Part shown: positions 54,186-62,568 of the stretch, in pieces
Position numbering within the stretch: position 1 is the first letter of the stretch
How the letters are laid out: each line of letters starts with the position of its first letter
Assembly: GCA_963676435.2 (NCBI GenBank)
Contig: CAXXOZ010000021.1
Coordinates: 1-64,000, forward strand
Source: CAXXOZ01 sp963676435
GTDB taxonomy: Bacteria > Bacillota > Clostridia > Lachnospirales > Lachnospiraceae
Length of the DNA: 64,000 bases
Direction of reading: 5' to 3'
The notes under the pieces: generated by a model
Databases searched by the model: none
What the model saw: the letters and a program-made list of their open reading frames with translations, nothing else
What the model was told of the DNA's origin: nothing
Program-made: the position numbers and the translations under genes

Positions 54186-56108
54186 TTAATATGACCAATA
54201 ATATGACCAGTTCTTTAGAGTATACTGCGTGCTTGAATATGCTTTATTGTATCCATTTAATATATCATATCTCGGCATATATAAATTACTATTACTGTAC
54301 CTTTGTATAGAATATTGGGCTGCATAACCTGCGGCTTTAAAACGTAATGGTAGTACCGAAGTAGTATCTGCACCTAATTTTTGTGTTGAAGATACCGTAC
54401 CATGTGTCAATACCTTTCCATCTATATTGTCAACTGCACTATGTGCAAAAATATCTGAACCGTTATGAATTGCCATCCCAAGCAATATATATTTACCTTT
54501 ACTTATTCCATATGCCTGATAAATTATATCTGATACCGCTTTTAAATAGGAGTTTGATGTACTAGCCGTATAACCATATATGCTGCAACGCATAAGGTAA
54601 TCGTATGATGATAAATAATTATTACTTGAACCATAATAACCATGTAAAGAAGGATGTGCTACCATTCCTGTAAATTCAGTTCGAATGTCCGATAAAGTAG
54701 CACCAAATTTAACTAAACTTATTTGATAACTAGTTAAATAAAAATTATTATTCAAAACAATGCTTTCATGATTTGTCTTAGACCACAATCCCTCAACATA
54801 ATCAACGTCACCAAAGCTTTCTATCGTATTATCATTTTCATAATAATTCATTTCAGATTCCTGAATGTTTGGTATATATTTACTTGCAAAATCATCGTAT
54901 ATCTCTAAGGCATATGAAAGATCCACCAACCCATTTCCATATACACTTTCATCACCAAGATAATTTGCACTTTCATTGATAAGCTGTCTTATAAAATCGG
55001 CTGACTTTGTTTTGTCTTTCTGCCAAAGAACACTTGCTATTCCAACAACATGAGGTACAGCCATACTTGTTCCTGATACTATTATCTCTCCACCAAATCC
55101 GCCTGTTGTTTTAATAAGTTCTCCTGGAGCAACAACTTCTATCTCTTCTCCTGTAGAACAAAAATCACTAATAGTTCCTGTACTGTCTACAGAACCCACT
55201 GCCATTACTTCATCATATGCTGCTGGGTATTCAATGTCTCCACCTGAGTTTCCTGAAGCTGCAATAATTAATATACCTGCATCGTAAGCATCTCTTATTG
55301 CCATATACAATGCTTCCGAATTCTGCGAGGTACCAAAACTAAGATTTATTATATCAACATTTTGTTCTATTGCCCAGTAAATTCCTTCAATAACTCTGCT
55401 TATTGGTGCTGAGTTTGTATAATCAAGAACCTTTGCTGAATACAATTCAACCTGATCATTTATCCCTATAACATCAGAGTATTCATAATCACTGTTTGCA
55501 GAAATGATACTAGCTATACTGGTACCATGTCCTGTTGTATCTTCAAAAAGAGGTAATACTTCCTCTTCTCCATGAATCAGATTAATTCTTCCTGCTACAT
55601 CTATATTTTCTGTCATATCAAGACCTGAGTCTATTATGGCTACCTTAATCTTATTTTCAGATGTTATTATTGAATCTTTTTGTTCATCATCACCTTTAAC
55701 GGCTTTTATGTTCCATTCTTTATCTATGTCATTTTTTGATTTTTCTTTTTTTGTTGCTTTTGTCTTTTCTTTGTTTTCTTTTTTACTTGCAGTTACTATT
55801 CCATCCTCTTCAACTAGAAGCACTCCTTCTTCCTTTTGAATCTGACTTACCTCTTCTTCGCTCATTTCTGTTATTAAAATATTTTCTTCCTGTAATTCAT
55901 TGTTGTTTAAATAATCATCTGATATGAATTCTTCATATTCATCTGATAATTCTTGAAAGTCATTTTCATCCTCTGTTATAACTATATACTTTTTCTTTTG
56001 TGAATCTTTTTCCTCATTATTACCACTAATTTGAAATAATGAAATACTTGAACTGAGCATTGTCATTATCATTAAAAGTGACAGTGCTTTAAAGATATTT
56101 TTTCTCAT
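54186..56108 (-). CDS. Secreted subtilisin-like (S8) protease with C-terminal H-x3-D-x3-H domain
   Basis: 640-residue exported protein. Signal peptide (~1-28), inhibitor-I9-like propeptide (~40-105), Lys/Glu-rich linker (~108-130), and S8 catalytic domain (~155-400). The triad is complete: Asp160 (VAIIDSGLD), His194 (GHGTSIAS) and Ser348 (SGTSMAVPH), with oxyanion Asn287 (AASGNSGG). The C-terminal ~230 residues contain GMAIHNGSDIFAHSAVD (His548, Asp552, His556), like metal sites of zinc-dependent phospholipase-C-type or DUF6765-like helical domains. That assignment is tentative. GGGAG precedes the start. Confidence 0.92.
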   Translation of the reverse strand: MRKNIFKALSLLMIMTMLSSSISLFQISGNNEEKDSQKKKYIVITEDENDFQELSDEYEEFISDDYLNNNELQEENILITEMSEEEVSQIQKEEGVLLVEEDGIVTASKKENKEKTKATKKEKSKNDIDKEWNIKAVKGDDEQKDSIITSENKIKVAIIDSGLDMTENIDVAGRINLIHGEEEVLPLFEDTTGHGTSIASIISANSDYEYSDVIGINDQVELYSAKVLDYTNSAPISRVIEGIYWAIEQNVDIINLSFGTSQNSEALYMAIRDAYDAGILIIAASGNSGGDIEYPAAYDEVMAVGSVDSTGTISDFCSTGEEIEVVAPGELIKTTGGFGGEIIVSGTSMAVPHVVGIASVLWQKDKTKSADFIRQLINESANYLGDESVYGNGLVDLSYALEIYDDFASKYIPNIQESEMNYYENDNTIESFGDVDYVEGLWSKTNHESIVLNNNFYLTSYQISLVKFGATLSDIRTEFTGMVAHPSLHGYYGSSNNYLSSYDYLMRCSIYGYTASTSNSYLKAVSDIIYQAYGISKGKYILLGMAIHNGSDIFAHSAVDNIDGKVLTHGTVSSTQKLGADTTSVLPLRFKAAGYAAQYSIQRYSNSNLYMPRYDILNGYNKAYSSTQYTLKNWSYYWSY

Positions 56109-56181
56109 AACATTCTCCCTTTTTTATAATTTTCCCTAAATTTTGTTATCTATCAATAACTTGTTTTCCTCCTCTATTTAT

Positions 56182-56211
56182 ATTGTAGCTACCCCCCCTA
56201 AAAATCAACAA
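56182..56211 (-). promoter_or_regulatory. Promoter of the S8 protease gene
   Basis: Minus strand TTGTTG (56206-56211), 18-base spacer containing a G-run, TACAAT (56182-56187). Start expected ~70 bases before the ATG. The -35 is weak, which fits an activated promoter. Confidence 0.5.
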
Positions 56212-56214
56212 GAA

Positions 56215-56248
56215 TGTCGTGAACGACAGGATTTTGTCGTGAACGACA
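56215..56248. promoter_or_regulatory. Tandem identical palindromes (candidate operator pair)
   Basis: TGTCGTGAACGACA at 56215-56228 and again at 56235-56248, exact copies with a 20-base period. Each is TGTCGT / ACGACA around a 2-base centre. The pair lies 3 bases upstream of the -35 of the protease promoter, the position used by activators. Not found elsewhere in the window by eye. Confidence 0.65.
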
Positions 56249-56280
56249 TAAATCTGCACTTTTAGCTTTTTAAATAACAA

Positions 56281-56400
56281 AAAAACCTCCAAAATCTTTT
56301 CAGATTTCGAAGGTTTATTCTCTTAAAGGCGACACCCTGATTCCCCAACTGTATCAAATATGGAAGCATTTATAACTAGGGTATCCAACAGCTGCTCTAA
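56281..56400 (-). repeat. Degenerate repeat, copy A, with terminator
   Basis: Related to 52892-53015. Its left part (56281-56318) is a terminator on the minus strand: AACCTTCGAAATC / GATTTTGGAGGTT, loop TGAAAA, then T-run. Upstream lies a short frame (VFITPDGHDVISSTIRAAVG, then stop after 12 more codons) without a start, possibly a relic. The rest of the 364-base gap between protease and the metallo-beta-lactamase gene holds the operator pair and promoter. Confidence 0.5.
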
Positions 56401-56472
56401 TGGTTGAAGATATTACATCATGACCATCAGGAGTAATAAAAACTATTTTTTCTTATTTTCATTATACACTTT

Positions 56473-57450
56473 CTATGGTTCTATAATCAATCCATCTTCT
56501 GCTGCGATTACTTCACCTTCATATCCAAGAGCTTCAAGGGCTTCTTTTGTTTCTTCAATACCTGAGGAACCTCCAAGATGTGTATATACTGTTTTAACTG
56601 CATTTGTCTGGGCTACCATAGCATTAACATCTTCTGCTGCATCATGTGAAATTAAAAGTTTTACTTTTAACATAGCCTGTACATCCTCATTTGGATTATA
56701 ATCAAATGTTGATGTTAGGGCTCCATCTATAACAAATATATCTGCTCCCTGAGCAAATTCTGCAAGCCCTGGCGTATCATTAAAATCTCCTGTCACTACA
56801 ACTGTCTGACCATCTGCTTCAAATTTGTATGCATAGTTTGTCATTCCATGTGGCAAAAAAAATGTCGAAATCGTAACACCATCAAGTTCAAATGTTGTAT
56901 TTTCTGTAATATCCATAATTGTTGAATCGTAAATAGCTTCATTATTTGTAAGTCCAAGACCTTCAATTCTCTGATCTATGTCATCTTTGTAGTAAGTAAT
57001 TGTTGTGTTATAAAGTGCACTTACATCCGGTCCTACCAAGTTAAAATATTTACGTCCTCCCGGCATAACACTTCCGCCCATGAAAACATCCCAAAATTCA
57101 GCGTTATGATCAAAATGCTGATGTGTCATAAGCACGTTATTAATCATTTTGGGATTTAATCCATTTTCCACTAGTGTATTTACTGTTCCATTACCACAGT
57201 CAACAAGGAAATATTTATCCTTGTACTGTACAAGGGTACTAGGTTGTCCTCTTTCTATTTCATATTGAGGCGTGCCCGATCCAACTATCATTACCCTGAA
57301 TCCTTCTGCGGCTTCTGTCATTGGATATGTTAATTCAGTTTCATCAACAACAGCTGTTGTTTCTTCTGAAGTCGCTTTTTCACCACATCCTACAAAAATT
57401 GTACCAACAAGTAAAATTGCAAAAATAATACTTAATAAACTCTTTTTCAT
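56473..57450 (-). CDS. Metallo-beta-lactamase-fold lipoprotein
   Basis: 325-residue lipoprotein, lipobox FVGC (Cys22). After a Thr/Glu-rich spacer (~25-45), an RNase Z/arylsulfatase-like metallo-beta-lactamase fold: VMIVGSGTPQ, LVDCGNGT, metal motif THQHFDHNAEF, later VVTGDFNDT (bridging Asp) and LISHDAAED. The metal site looks complete, so it is probably a hydrolase acting at the cell surface. Substrate unknown. Relatives are mostly cytoplasmic, so the lipobox is noteworthy. Divergent from a PucR-type regulator 160 bases away. Confidence 0.85.
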   Translation of the reverse strand: MKKSLLSIIFAILLVGTIFVGCGEKATSEETTAVVDETELTYPMTEAAEGFRVMIVGSGTPQYEIERGQPSTLVQYKDKYFLVDCGNGTVNTLVENGLNPKMINNVLMTHQHFDHNAEFWDVFMGGSVMPGGRKYFNLVGPDVSALYNTTITYYKDDIDQRIEGLGLTNNEAIYDSTIMDITENTTFELDGVTISTFFLPHGMTNYAYKFEADGQTVVVTGDFNDTPGLAEFAQGADIFVIDGALTSTFDYNPNEDVQAMLKVKLLISHDAAEDVNAMVAQTNAVKTVYTHLGGSSGIEETKEALEALGYEGEVIAAEDGLIIEP

Positions 57451-57611
57451 TTCCTCTCCTCCAATAAATCTTTCATTTGCTTACAATAATATTTTGTGAT
57501 ATAAGTAAATATATCTATAAAAACATAATAGTTCTTTAGTAAACGATAAACAATGTACGGTTGTTTAGATAATTAATTAAATTTTCTGTGCAACTGCCCA
57601 AAGGAGAGTAT

Positions 57612-59186
57612 ATGTTATTAAGCAATATCTCATCACATCTAAATAACGATAATATAAAAATTTCAAATAAAAACAATATTGACATAGATATTAAAAATGT
57701 TAGGCATTTTGAAAAAAATATTAACTATGATGATAAAACTCTTTATATAGCTAATGATTCTCAGGTTAATTATCTTTCCCTTTCCGAATTGCCTCTAAAT
57801 ACTCTGATTGCAAATGAATCTATAGATATATCGTCGCTACTAAATAAGGTTCTGGATTATTTATCTCAGGAGGAAAAACTAGCTAAAGATTCTCTGATTT
57901 TAATCAATGCTCTTTCATCTGGAAAAGGAGTCCAGCATATAATTGATGTTAGCTCTGAGCTTTTAAATAATCCCCTATTTATCAGAGATACAAATTTTAA
58001 TATAATTGGTTATACGAAAAATGTGATTGTAGATGATGAAATCTGGAATGATTTAACAAAAAAAGGATATCAAGACTATGAGGGTTTTCAGTACCTGATG
58101 AAAAATGGTTTTATTGAGAGAATCAATAAATCAGAATACCCTATATACTATAAAGTCACAACTAAAAAGGATATAGATTTTGAAAATGTTCAAACAATAC
58201 CTATATCAATATTTCCTGAATACAAATATAGTTTACATAATAAATATGATGAAGATGTAAAAATATCAAGAGTCTGGTGCAAAATAACCGATAAACAAAA
58301 AATTTTAGCTCATCTAGTTGTACTTGAGGCATTTAATAACTTTACCGAGTATGATATATTACTTATGCAAAAAATCAGTGAAATTATTGCTTTGGAACTT
58401 CAAAAAAATCTAACTATCGAAAGTGAAATGAACTTAAAACACGATGTTATACTCGTTGACTTAATACACGGAAAAATAAAGGATCAAGATGAATTAAATG
58501 AAAAATTAAAGATTTTAGACTTAAAGTTTAAAAAGTATTTTAAAATGATAATTTTAAAAACTGGACAAAATAAAAATGATGGAATGCCTTTTAATTATGT
58601 GAAAGGTTTCTTTGAACATGTATTAGGAAATGTAGTATCCACTTTGTATAATGGAAGTTATATAGCCATTTATGATAGTAAAACAGAAAAAACTTTAAAG
58701 GAATCACAATTAAATCTTTTAAAAACCTTTGCTAAGGATACTGGTATGCTTTGTGGTATCAGCAGAAATTTTGAAAATCTTTTAATGACTTCAAAGCATT
58801 ACAGACAATGTATTGAAGCCATTTCAAATGGGATTCGCTTAAGTCCTGAAAATGTTCTATTTTTATACGAAGACTATATCCTTCAGGATATGTTTAACAT
58901 TTGTTCTAGTAACGATTCATTAAAAGACTTTTGTAACCCTGCTTTATTGGAATTGATAGATTTTGATAAAGAGAACAATACTGATTTTGTAAAAACCTTG
59001 CATTCTTATGTTTTAAATTTTAAAAACCCATCGGATTTAGCAAACGAGTTAAACATACATAGAAATACTCTTTATTATAGATTAAGCAAAATTGAAGAAA
59101 TAACAAAGATAGATTTAGAACCGATTGAAAATCTATTCAGCCTATACCTATCTTTTAAAATTCTAGAATACTTAGGATTATTGTAA
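57612..59186 (+). CDS. PucR-family transcriptional regulator
   Basis: 524-residue regulator. N-terminal ~1-110 purine-catabolism-like region, central GAF-like part (~120-290), GGDEF-like CdaR region (~300-440), and C-terminal PucR HTH (~465-520: NPSDLANELNIHRNTLYYRL followed by SKIEEITKIDL). ATG 57612 follows AAAGGAG; an in-frame GTG at 57588 lies before that site. It is divergent from the metallo-beta-lactamase lipoprotein gene and may control it. Effector unknown. Confidence 0.85.
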   Translation: MLLSNISSHLNNDNIKISNKNNIDIDIKNVRHFEKNINYDDKTLYIANDSQVNYLSLSELPLNTLIANESIDISSLLNKVLDYLSQEEKLAKDSLILINALSSGKGVQHIIDVSSELLNNPLFIRDTNFNIIGYTKNVIVDDEIWNDLTKKGYQDYEGFQYLMKNGFIERINKSEYPIYYKVTTKKDIDFENVQTIPISIFPEYKYSLHNKYDEDVKISRVWCKITDKQKILAHLVVLEAFNNFTEYDILLMQKISEIIALELQKNLTIESEMNLKHDVILVDLIHGKIKDQDELNEKLKILDLKFKKYFKMIILKTGQNKNDGMPFNYVKGFFEHVLGNVVSTLYNGSYIAIYDSKTEKTLKESQLNLLKTFAKDTGMLCGISRNFENLLMTSKHYRQCIEAISNGIRLSPENVLFLYEDYILQDMFNICSSNDSLKDFCNPALLELIDFDKENNTDFVKTLHSYVLNFKNPSDLANELNIHRNTLYYRLSKIEEITKIDLEPIENLFSLYLSFKILEYLGLL

Positions 59187-59197
59187 TATATTTCTCT

Positions 59198-60028
59198 TTA
59201 ATAAATATCCTCTATTATTTCATCTTCTGCTTTTTGTATATAAAATATTTGTGTAAATCTTTCGTCTTCATTTAAGTAGTCAACAACATCTGTAGGAGAA
59301 ACTGCTGTTCTCGCCAACATTTCAGTTATGTTGTCCACATGAATACCAATATCCAACAATGCTACATATAGAAATTCAGAACAATATAAAGAACTATCAT
59401 CTTCTGTGTCCATATCGTAGTCATATCCCTTTCCCATTTGCTCCACTGCATATTCAATAAATTCTTTTTTTAATGAAATATCTGTATTAAACGAAAATCC
59501 AATACTTGATTTCATGTATGAATAGTCTGAGATATTTGAAAGTACATCTAAAGTTCTGAATGCAACACCATCTTTACTAGCATCTAAAATCACTATTTCT
59601 TCACCTGTCTGATATAAAGGTAGTATTAGTTCATATATAGCCTCTTCCTCAGTATATACCTCTTCTAATTCGTCCTTTGTGCCAATGTATATTACTGAAT
59701 GTTTCCACTGACCTGGTGTAAATTCTGAGCTTAAATAGTTTTCGCTTTCAGTAAAAAACACATCACCTGTACTAAGCTTTCTTACATATTTAGCAAGCTC
59801 ATCATATTCTAATAAATGTTTTGCTTCTTCATCCCCATATTCATATGGTATAAAATCTGTTACATGTGCTTCTCCAATAAATTTTAGTAATTCAGTCTGC
59901 CCCTTAAGCCTTATTTGATCGATTGCTTTTATATTTCCAGGAAATATATAAGAAATACTAAATAAGACTATTAAAACAACTACAACTAATAAGATTATCT
60001 TGAAAATGCGCTTTACTATCTTTTTCAT
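59198..60028 (-). CDS. YiiX/YebB-like NlpC/P60-superfamily cysteine hydrolase
   Basis: 276-residue protein with an N-terminal transmembrane or signal segment (~8-28). The body follows the permuted papain-like (C92) pattern: LSTGDVFFTES, then catalytic-type His in TPGQWKHSVIYIG, GKGYDYDMD, and Cys in SSLYCSEFLYVALLD. Members hydrolyse peptide or lipid-like bonds; the substrate is not known. It starts 18 bases after the radical SAM gene, so it may share the WYL-radical SAM transcript. Confidence 0.75.
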   Translation of the reverse strand: MKKIVKRIFKIILLVVVVLIVLFSISYIFPGNIKAIDQIRLKGQTELLKFIGEAHVTDFIPYEYGDEEAKHLLEYDELAKYVRKLSTGDVFFTESENYLSSEFTPGQWKHSVIYIGTKDELEEVYTEEEAIYELILPLYQTGEEIVILDASKDGVAFRTLDVLSNISDYSYMKSSIGFSFNTDISLKKEFIEYAVEQMGKGYDYDMDTEDDSSLYCSEFLYVALLDIGIHVDNITEMLARTAVSPTDVVDYLNEDERFTQIFYIQKAEDEIIEDIY

Positions 60029-60046
60029 GATTTTTTCTCAGGGTTA

Positions 60047-60931
60047 CTATAAGTATGTAATCCCTTTAACTCCCCTGTTTATTTTATTTAGTACATTTTT
60101 TTTATTTTTACTCCATTCTGGAGCTATTAATAGATTTTTCGGCCCATCACCAGTAAGCCTGTGAATAACCATGTCTTTTGGCAAAAGACTAATACATTTA
60201 TTTAAAAGCTCTACATATTCATCCAGCCCTAGCACTCTTATTTTACCTTCTTCATACTCTTTTTCCAAGTCTGTACCTTTTAATATATGTAAAAGGTGTA
60301 GTTTTATTCCTTGTGCACCTGATTTTGCAACATATTCTACAGATCTTAGCATGTCTTCTTCACTCTCACCAGGAAGCCCCAAAATCAAGTGGATAACTGT
60401 TTCTATATTTCTTTCTTTAAGCTTATTATGAGTGTCATCAAAACAACTCATATCGTAGCCTCGTCTTATATATTCTATGGTTTTACTATTTACAGACTGC
60501 AATCCCAATTCAATCCAGACAGTTTTAATTTTGTTTAGTTTTTCAATTAAGTCTAACACTTCATCATCAATACAGTCAGGTCTAGTTGCTATTGACAATC
60601 CCACTATATCTTCTTTATTTATTGCTTCTGTAAAAATTTTTTCTAAATAATCTATCGGTCCATAAGTATTTGTAAAGCTTTGAAAATATGCAATATATTT
60701 ACCATCTTTAATTTTTAAAGAAACTCTTTCCTTCGCCTCTTTAATCTGCTCATCTATAGATTTCATTTTATAGGGAGCAAAGTCTCCAGCTCCTCCTGCT
60801 GAACAAAAAATGCATCCTCTATCACCAATCTTACCATCACGGTTAGGACATGTAACATTTGCATTTAAAGCCAGCTTATAAACCTTGCAACCATATTTAT
60901 TTTTCAAATATCCATTTAACATAACTGGCAT
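60047..60931 (-). CDS. YhcC-type radical SAM protein
   Basis: 294-residue radical SAM enzyme. Iron-sulfur cysteines lie in TCPNRDGKIGDRGCIFCSAG (Cys28, Cys40, Cys43), the unusual spacing of the TIGR01212/YhcC family. KYIAYFQSFTNTYGP, LSIATRPDCI and THNKLKERNIETVIHLILGL are further family segments. Reaction not established for the family. Three bases after the WYL regulator gene. Confidence 0.92.
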   Translation of the reverse strand: MPVMLNGYLKNKYGCKVYKLALNANVTCPNRDGKIGDRGCIFCSAGGAGDFAPYKMKSIDEQIKEAKERVSLKIKDGKYIAYFQSFTNTYGPIDYLEKIFTEAINKEDIVGLSIATRPDCIDDEVLDLIEKLNKIKTVWIELGLQSVNSKTIEYIRRGYDMSCFDDTHNKLKERNIETVIHLILGLPGESEEDMLRSVEYVAKSGAQGIKLHLLHILKGTDLEKEYEEGKIRVLGLDEYVELLNKCISLLPKDMVIHRLTGDGPKNLLIAPEWSKNKKNVLNKINRGVKGITYL

Positions 60932-60934
60932 TTA

Positions 60935-61936
60935 TTAATCCTCTTCATACTGTGAAATTGCTTTAATTAAATGATTTTTATAGTCCTTTACTACATTTTC
61001 AGGCGATATAATTTTTGCCTCTGAGCCAAGTCCAGATAACCAACCAAAAAACTGACTGCTTATTACCACTTTAACATGTATGCAAAATGTTTCTTGGGTT
61101 TCCTTTTTTATGGTTATTTCTTTGCCAAAAGTATCTAAAACCACCCCTATGAGTTTGTTTTTAAAAGAGAGTGCTACTAACTCTTCTTTTCCTCCAAACA
61201 TACCAAATGTCTTTTTAACAAACTCTGCCATATTAAAACCTTCAAAAGCTGACTTTCCGTCTCTTCTAATATTTTCTATACTTATATCTATCATTTTATC
61301 TACTCTATAATGTTTAATCATTTCTGCATCGGAATCAAACCCCAACATATAATAATTTTCGTCTTCCTGACAAAGAGCCCAAGGACTTATAATATAATTT
61401 TCTCCGTTGTTTCTAAGCTTCATCTCTTTGTTTAAATCCCATTCAAAATACTTATATTGAATTTTTGAGTTACTTCCTATTGAACTATGTATTTTATCAA
61501 CATTATAGTAAATTCCTTCATTGACTGCTTTAATTCTATTGGAAACATAGACCTGTCTGTCTAATTTTCTTGCTTCATATCTACTTGTAAGCATTTCAAG
61601 TTTTTTAATCAATTCTTTTGATTTTTTTTGAGTTATAAACTTTGATGCTTGAACTGAATCAACTAAAAGTTTTAATTCTGGGAGTTCAAATTCCCTACTC
61701 AAAAGCTGATATCCAGCAGGCTTTTCTTTTCTATAAATAATATCATAACCAAATATCCTAAGGGCTTCCATATCATCATAAATACTTTTTCTTTCTGCTT
61801 TTACATTATATCCATCAAGCTCTTTAATAAGTTCTTCCATGGAAATAACATTTTTTTCATCTGTAACTTCAGATAATATTTTTACTATATATAAAAGTTT
61901 TAATTTTTGTCCTGATGACTTAGCCAAACACTTCAC
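60935..61936 (-). CDS. WYL-domain transcriptional regulator
   Basis: 333-residue regulator: N-terminal winged HTH (~1-80, KLLYIVKILSEVTDEKNVIS), WYL domain (~140-225, ISPWALCQEDENYYMLGFD, then HYRVDKMIDI) and a C-terminal WCX region (~240-330). WYL proteins sense nucleic-acid or nucleotide ligands. First of a tight pair with the radical SAM gene. Divergent from the broken lipoprotein gene, 96 bases between. Confidence 0.9.
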   Translation of the reverse strand: MKCLAKSSGQKLKLLYIVKILSEVTDEKNVISMEELIKELDGYNVKAERKSIYDDMEALRIFGYDIIYRKEKPAGYQLLSREFELPELKLLVDSVQASKFITQKKSKELIKKLEMLTSRYEARKLDRQVYVSNRIKAVNEGIYYNVDKIHSSIGSNSKIQYKYFEWDLNKEMKLRNNGENYIISPWALCQEDENYYMLGFDSDAEMIKHYRVDKMIDISIENIRRDGKSAFEGFNMAEFVKKTFGMFGGKEELVALSFKNKLIGVVLDTFGKEITIKKETQETFCIHVKVVISSQFFGWLSGLGSEAKIISPENVVKDYKNHLIKAISQYEED

Positions 61937-62032
61937 CTCCCACCTTTCTAATTATATGATATTCCTTGCCAAAAATAAAGAAAAATGCTACAATCTCTTA
62001 GTACGAAATACTAATATTTTGGAGGAATTATA

Positions 62033-62530
62033 ATGAAAAAAGTTCTATTAATAATATCGTCACTTGTAATGATTTTTTCTTTAGCTGGCATGTTCTTCAA
62101 CATCTTCAACCACTGAGACTGAAACAAGAGATGCTAATGACAAATCATGGCCGACTAAAAGTGATGCATCATTTATGCAAGATGTTCCAGCATATTCAGA
62201 GCAAGCAGATCAGGTAGTAGTAGAAAAGACTTTAATATCTCAAAATGATGATAAAGAAAACACATATTCAGAGATAATATATATAAAGTATGAAAATGAA
62301 ACATATGAAAACGCAGCTTGGTATGTATATGGATTAATTGAAAATGGTTTTCAAACAGATGAAAAGTACATTTTCTGACATCAGTGGTGGAAAATTCTAC
62401 TGGGGAAGTATATCAGGATTAGATACTGATGCTATTGATGATTATGATTTACCTTTTATCGAGGTTACATATGATGAAAGTGCTGAATATATATTTTATA
62501 ATAAAAATTTGCATCTTTTAATAATAACAA
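62033..62530 (+). pseudogene. Lipoprotein gene broken by two single-base insertions
   Basis: GGAGGAATTATA leads to ATG AAA AAA. The first frame gives MKKVLLIISSLVMIFSLAG, then runs into a stop. Removing one base at 62090 restores the lipobox Cys (LAGC followed by SSTSSTTETE). A second stop at 62376-62378 disappears if one T is removed from the run 62371-62374, giving YISDISGGKFYWGSISGLD. The product would be a small acidic lipoprotein of about 165 residues with no family I recognise. No other gene shares its transcript; a palindromic terminator follows. Confidence 0.75.
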
Positions 62531-62537
62531 AACAACG

Positions 62538-62557
62538 GGCCAGTCAATTGACTGGCC
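62538..62557. terminator. Bidirectional terminator (perfect palindrome)
   Basis: GGCCAGTCAATTGACTGGCC, fully self-complementary over 20 bases, with T-rich right flank and A-rich left flank. It ends both the lipoprotein gene and the leuB transcript. Confidence 0.85.
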
Positions 62558-62568
62558 TATTTTATTTA

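Noticed and set aside
56320..56460. Short frame VFITPDGHDVISSTIRAAVG as a gene
   Set aside because: No start codon with a ribosome binding site, about 32 codons, and it lies partly in the degenerate repeat; at most a relic.
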